Assembly (NCBI GenBank): GCA_047619205.1
Contig: JBLHJR010000019.1
Span: 1 to 45,167, forward strand
DNA length: 45,167 nucleotides
Reading direction: 5' to 3'
From: Endobugula sp047619205
GTDB taxonomy: Bacteria > Pseudomonadota > Gammaproteobacteria > Pseudomonadales > Cellvibrionaceae
The position numbers were made by a program, and so were the translations under genes. Positions 41,674-45,167 of the stretch are shown piece by piece. Numbering within the stretch: the first letter of the stretch is position 1; every line of letters starts with the position of its first letter. Below the pieces are notes generated by a model. That model was given only the letters and a program-made list of their open reading frames with translations, was not told the origin of the DNA and ran no database searches.

Positions 41674-43143
41674 ATGTCTGAAAAATTTGATGTTATTGTA
41701 ATTGGTTCTGGTCCTGCGGGTTACGTTGCGGCTATTCGTGCTTCACAGTTGGGTTTAAAAACGGCTTGTGTAGAAAAGTGGAGTAGTGATGATGGCAAAC
41801 AAGTTGTTAATGGCGGCACTTGCTTAAATGTCGGTTGTATCCCCTCTAAAGCTTTACTGGATAGTTCTCATCATTACCATGATGCGCATGATGATTTTAA
41901 AAATCATGGTATTAGTACAGGCGAATTAAGCATTGATGTACCCGCAATGATTCAGCGTAAAGAAAAAATTGTTGCGCAAATGTCAGGTGGTATTACGGGT
42001 TTATTTCAGGCGAACAAAGTTACTTCGATATTTGGTAGTGGTAAATTGCTAGCGGGTAAGAAAGTCGAAGTGACAGATAATGCGGGTAATGTGACGGTAT
42101 TTGAAGCAGATAATGTCGTTCTAGCTACGGGTTCCGTACCCATTAATATTCCTGTTGCTCCTGTTAATCCAGTAGAGAATGATATTATTGTTGACTCAAC
42201 TGGCGCTCTAGAATTTCAGGCAGTGCCCAAACGCTTAGGTATTATTGGTGCCGGTGTTATTGGTCTTGAGCTAGGTAGCGTCTGGACGCGTTTAGGCTCG
42301 GAAGTAGTGTGTCTTGAAGCCATGGATAGCTTTTTAGCGATGATGGATCAGCAAATTGCGAAAGAAACGAAAAAAATATTTACTAAACAGGGTTTAGATA
42401 TTCGTTTAGGTTGTCGTGTCACTGGTAGTGAGATTAAAACCAGTAAAAGTGGAGATAGCGAAGTTGAAGTCACCTATGCAAATGCACAGGGTGAAGAGCA
42501 AAAACAAACCTTTGATAAGTTGATTGTTTGTGTTGGCCGTCGTCCATTTACTGAAGGCTTACTGGCAGCAGATAGTGGCGTGAACCTTGATGAGCGTGGC
42601 TTTATTTTTGTAGATGATAACTGTGCTAGTAATGTTGCCGGTGTTTGGGCTGTTGGTGACGTGGTGCGTGGACCGATGCTTGCGCATAAAGGTTCAGAAG
42701 AAGGTGTGATCGTTGCTGAGCGTATTGCTGGTCAAAAAGCGATGATGAACTATGACACCATCCCTAATGTTATTTATACTTATCCAGAAGTGGCTTCTGT
42801 CGGTCAAACTGAAGAGCAACTGAAAGCTGCGGGAGTTGAGTATAACGTAGGTACTTTCCCATTCTTAGCTATTGGTCGAGCGGTTGCTGCAGGTTCGCAG
42901 GACGGCTTAGTGAAAATGATTGCTGATGCGAAAACCGACCGTATCTTGGGTTGCCATATTGTTGGGCCTAGTGCTTCTGATTTGGTTCAGCAGATAGTGA
43001 TTGCCATGGAATTCGGGTCAACAGCTGAAGATATTGGTATGACAGTATTCGGTCATCCTACTTTCTCTGAAGCGGTAAAAGAAGCGGCTTTGGCAGTTCA
43101 TGGTCATGCGATCCATATGCCGAATCGTAAAAAGCGTAAATAA
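41674..43143 (+). CDS. lpd: Dihydrolipoyl dehydrogenase (E3)
   Basis: A 489-residue flavoprotein disulfide reductase that reoxidises the lipoyl groups with NAD+. KFDVIVIGSGPAGYVAAIRA is the FAD motif, GGTCLNVGCIPSKALLDSSH the redox CxxxxC, RLGIIGAGVIGLELGSVWTR the NAD motif, and the C-terminal FGHPTFSEAVKEAALAVHGH has the catalytic His-Glu pair. The frame is open from 41635, but ATG 41674 (MSEKFDVIVIG) matches the family; GGAAAG precedes it. It follows sucB by 49 bp as the last gene of the operon. Confidence 0.97.
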   Translation: MSEKFDVIVIGSGPAGYVAAIRASQLGLKTACVEKWSSDDGKQVVNGGTCLNVGCIPSKALLDSSHHYHDAHDDFKNHGISTGELSIDVPAMIQRKEKIVAQMSGGITGLFQANKVTSIFGSGKLLAGKKVEVTDNAGNVTVFEADNVVLATGSVPINIPVAPVNPVENDIIVDSTGALEFQAVPKRLGIIGAGVIGLELGSVWTRLGSEVVCLEAMDSFLAMMDQQIAKETKKIFTKQGLDIRLGCRVTGSEIKTSKSGDSEVEVTYANAQGEEQKQTFDKLIVCVGRRPFTEGLLAADSGVNLDERGFIFVDDNCASNVAGVWAVGDVVRGPMLAHKGSEEGVIVAERIAGQKAMMNYDTIPNVIYTYPEVASVGQTEEQLKAAGVEYNVGTFPFLAIGRAVAAGSQDGLVKMIADAKTDRILGCHIVGPSASDLVQQIVIAMEFGSTAEDIGMTVFGHPTFSEAVKEAALAVHGHAIHMPNRKKRK

Positions 43144-43147
43144 ATTT

Positions 43148-43236
43148 GTGAGACGTGAGATGTAAGACGCGAGAGGCTATTGAAACATTGGTCGCAGCTG
43201 GCCAAAGCGTCTTGCGTCTAACGTCTGACGTCTCAC
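43148..43236. repeat. Imperfect inverted repeat built of short AGACGY units
   Basis: GTGAGACGTGAGATGTAAGA at 43148 and following pairs with the segment ending GACGTCTCAC at 43236. The arms agree except for two mismatches and a 7-nt insertion. The arms consist of repeated (T/G/A)AGACG(T/C) units. It lies between the lpd stop and the terminator; it may stabilise the 3' end of the mRNA or be a repeat of extragenic type. Confidence 0.55.
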
Positions 43237-43247
43237 GTATTATAGGT

Positions 43248-43269
43248 ACAAGCGAAGGCTTGTTTTTTT
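43248..43269 (+). terminator. Rho-independent terminator after lpd
   Basis: ACAAGC-GAAG-GCTTGT (43248-43263) followed by seven T forms a compact hairpin terminator. It implies that most transcripts of sdhAB-sucAB-lpd end before sucC. Confidence 0.8.
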
Positions 43270-43284
43270 AAATACTTCCAATGA

Positions 43285-43449
43285 TATAGACACTTAACGA
43301 TATAAGAGAACACAAAAAGCGGCTATTTTTCTGTCTGACGTTGTTCCTCAATTGGTCAATAGAAGCACTATTACCTGCATTGAGCGCCTAGTCAGCCAAA
43401 AAAATATCTCGCTTTAATTGTTGTTCATTTATATCGTTAAGTGTCTATA
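43285..43449. mobile_element. Miniature inverted-repeat element (21-bp perfect ends) in front of sucC
   Basis: A 165-bp element whose ends (TATAGACACTTAACGATATA plus A, and the complement) are perfectly complementary over 21 bp. If the outermost TA on each side is the target duplication, the ends suit a Tc1/mariner-like (IS630) mover. No ORF lies within. Its right end reads GTGTCTATAAT and so supplies a -10 box for sucC. Confidence 0.7.
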
Positions 43450-43451
43450 AT
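43446..43451 (+). promoter_or_regulatory. Probable sucC -10 box at the end of the repeat element
   Basis: TATAAT spans the outer end of the inverted-repeat element, 30 bp before the sucC ATG. No strong -35 is present: TTGTTC at 43421-43426 gives 19-bp spacing. Because a terminator separates lpd from sucC, this is the best candidate promoter for sucCD. Confidence 0.45.
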
Positions 43452-43481
43452 TTGCGGAAGAAAACAGATAACGGGAATTTT

Positions 43482-44648
43482 ATGAATTTGCACGAGTATC
43501 AGGCTAAACAATTGTTTGCTGAATACGGTTTGCCAGTGTCTATCGGTGTTGCAGCAGCAACAACGGAAGAGGCTGTAGCAGCAACCGACACTATCGGTGG
43601 TGATAAGTGGGTAGTTAAAGCACAAGTTCACGCCGGCGGACGTGGTAAAGCGGGTGGCGTTAAGCTAGTCGACACGAAAGAAGAAGTGAAAGCTTTTGCT
43701 GATAATTGGTTAGGTAAAAACCTAGTGACTTATCAAACAGATGAAAATGGCCAGCCAGTTAGCCGTATTCTAGTGGAGACTTGTACTGATATTGCACAAG
43801 AATTGTATTTAGGTGCAGTCGTTGATCGTGCAACTCGTAGTATCGTTTTCATGGCATCTACCGAAGGTGGTGTTGAGATTGAGAAGGTAGCTGAAGAGAC
43901 ACCAGAAAAAATCTTAAAAGCGATTATCAACCCCTTAGTAGGCGCACAACCTTACCAGGCGCGTGAGCTAGCGTTTCAGTTAGGTTTAAACCCTACGCAA
44001 GTAAAGCAATTCACTAAAATATTTTTAGGTTTAGCGAAAATGTTTGAAGATTTCGATTTCGCACTATTAGAAATCAACCCATTAGTGATCACTGATGAAG
44101 GCAATCTTCATTGCTTAGACGGTAAAATTAATATCGATGCGAATGCATTGTACCGCCAGCCCAAAATTCGTGAAATGCACGATCCATCACAAGAAGATGA
44201 GCGTGAAGCATTAGCGGCTTCGTTTGAGCTTAACTATGTTGCACTAGATGGTAATGTAGGTTGTATGGTAAATGGTGCTGGTCTTGCGATGGGTACTATG
44301 GATATTGTGAACTTGCATGGTGGTAAGCCAGCAAACTTCCTTGACGTAGGCGGCGGAGCGACAAAAGAACGTGTTATCGAAGCGTTTAAATTGATCCTTT
44401 CTGATGATAGTGTTAAAGCGGTATTGGTTAACATTTTTGGTGGCATTGTGCGTTGTGACATGATTGCTGAAGGTATTATCGGCGCAGTTGAAGAAGTCGG
44501 TGTCCAAGTACCCGTTATTGTTCGTCTTGAAGGTACGAATGCAGAAGAAGGCAAGAAAATATTAGATGCCAGCACACTAAACCTAGTGGGCGCGACATCA
44601 TTAACAGACGCAGCTGAAAAAGTAGTTGCTGCAGCGGAGGGCAAATAA
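43482..44648 (+). CDS. sucC: Succinyl-CoA synthetase (ADP/GDP-forming) beta subunit
   Basis: A 388-residue ATP-grasp subunit, the same length as in E. coli. MNLHEYQAKQLFAEYGLPVS is the conserved start (ATG 43482, although the frame is open from 43452). WVVKAQVHAGGRGKAGGVKL is the nucleotide-binding ATP-grasp segment, FALLEINPLVITDEGNLHCL carries Mg2+ ligands and ANFLDVGGGATKERVIEAFK the CoA/phosphate side. It is joined to sucD by a TAATG overlap of one base. Confidence 0.97.
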   Translation: MNLHEYQAKQLFAEYGLPVSIGVAAATTEEAVAATDTIGGDKWVVKAQVHAGGRGKAGGVKLVDTKEEVKAFADNWLGKNLVTYQTDENGQPVSRILVETCTDIAQELYLGAVVDRATRSIVFMASTEGGVEIEKVAEETPEKILKAIINPLVGAQPYQARELAFQLGLNPTQVKQFTKIFLGLAKMFEDFDFALLEINPLVITDEGNLHCLDGKINIDANALYRQPKIREMHDPSQEDEREALAASFELNYVALDGNVGCMVNGAGLAMGTMDIVNLHGGKPANFLDVGGGATKERVIEAFKLILSDDSVKAVLVNIFGGIVRCDMIAEGIIGAVEEVGVQVPVIVRLEGTNAEEGKKILDASTLNLVGATSLTDAAEKVVAAAEGK

Positions 44649-45167
44649 TGTCTATTCTAATTAACAAAGATACTAAAGTTATTTGTCAGGGTTTCACTGG
44701 TTCTAACGGTACTTTCCACTCTGAGCAAGCGATTGCCTATGGTACGCAGATGGTCGGTGGCGTAACGCCTGGTAAAGGGGGTTCAACTCATCTAGGCCTA
44801 CCCGTGTTTAACACGGTTAAAGAAGCAGTAGCAGCAACCGGTGCAACGGCAACGGTGATTTATGTGCCAGCGGCATTCTGTAAAGATTCCATTATTGAAG
44901 CGGCTGATGCTGGCATAGAACTGATTATTACTATTACTGAAGGTATCCCTACTTTAGATATGTTGGTAGTGAAAGAATATGTAGATCAGAAAGGCGTGCG
45001 CATGATTGGGCCTAACTGCCCAGGTGTCATCACTCCAGGAGAATGTAAAATTGGTATTATGCCAGGCCACATTCACTTGCCAGGTAAAGTGGGCGTGGTT
45101 TCTCGTTCAGGCACATTAACTTATGAAGCGGTCAAGCAAACTACTGATTATGGTTTTGGGCAGTCAA
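44648..45167 (+). CDS. sucD: Succinyl-CoA synthetase alpha subunit (partial, cut by the window end)
   Basis: The first 173 residues of SucD, which carries the phosphorylated His and the CoA-binding Rossmann domain. SILINKDTKVICQGFTGSNG, MVGGVTPGKGGSTHLGLPVF and IGPNCPGVITPGECKIGIMP are typical. The phosphohistidine region (about residue 246) lies beyond the edge. No ribosome binding site is needed because its start overlaps the sucC stop, indicating translational coupling and 1:1 synthesis. Confidence 0.95.
   Translation, partial: MSILINKDTKVICQGFTGSNGTFHSEQAIAYGTQMVGGVTPGKGGSTHLGLPVFNTVKEAVAATGATATVIYVPAAFCKDSIIEAADAGIELIITITEGIPTLDMLVVKEYVDQKGVRMIGPNCPGVITPGECKIGIMPGHIHLPGKVGVVSRSGTLTYEAVKQTTDYGFGQS

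Noticed and set aside
1..45167. tRNA, rRNA genes or CRISPR arrays
   Set aside because: No cloverleaf with a GTTCRANYC T-loop, no rRNA-like stretch and no regularly spaced direct repeats were seen.

Overview
The window comes from a gammaproteobacterium of moderate to low GC. The basis is the core gene set: the gltA / sdhAB-sucAB-lpd-sucCD block, a two-cysteine Tpx, RlmA, YejK, NhaA and a LysR-aspA pair, all with gammaproteobacterial architecture. A class III glutamine synthetase and the many small palindromic repeats suggest a marine lineage, perhaps Cellvibrionales. That placement is a guess.

Layout. (1) Positions 1-9421 are an accessory island. It starts with an IS transposase fragment and a broken ATP-binding regulator gene. 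Next come remnants of a Mu-like prophage: the tail end of a gp29 portal gene, a MuF head protein with a C-terminal extension, and an I protease gene with an internal scaffold start. The prophage is interrupted by two antisense cargo genes, a DUF6602-like nuclease candidate and a helix-hairpin-helix protein. One of them is bracketed by 52-bp direct repeats. Then follow a tyrosine-recombinase tail, an intact higBA, an IS66 remnant, a decayed parDE, an intact mazEF and a VF530-like gene. (2) 9857-16655 holds housekeeping genes: glnN, rlmA, a hexose-6-phosphate mutarotase, an M48 peptidase and a YjgN-like membrane protein. (3) 17000-18550 looks like a short run of integron-type gene cassettes, with two attC-like sites and no integrase in view. 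(4) 18600-31920 contains MOSC, YciI, nhaA, lysR-aspA, DUF1127, tpx, yejK, a rhomboid protease, a secreted metallopeptidase candidate and a LapG-type protease. Several miniature inverted-repeat elements are scattered among them. (5) 31996-45167 is the TCA-cycle region, with gltA divergent from sdhAB-sucAB-lpd, followed by sucC and sucD (sucD runs off the window).

How the genes work together. Citrate synthase, succinate dehydrogenase, the 2-oxoglutarate dehydrogenase complex (E1, E2, E3) and succinyl-CoA synthetase give an almost complete TCA segment. However, the membrane anchor genes sdhC and sdhD, normally between gltA and sdhA, are absent. A 1.34-kb stretch without coding potential lies there and carries two identical 15-bp palindromes that fit the FadR-subfamily (GntR) operator consensus. 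sucC is separated from lpd by a terminator and by a 165-bp inverted-repeat element whose right end supplies the TATAAT of the probable sucC promoter.

The most unusual signals are the missing sdhCD with paired operators, a 163/247-bp structured repeat family whose two copies show a compensatory base change in the central hairpin, the attC-like cassette run, the MuF protein with its cargo insertion, and the repeat-borne sucC promoter.
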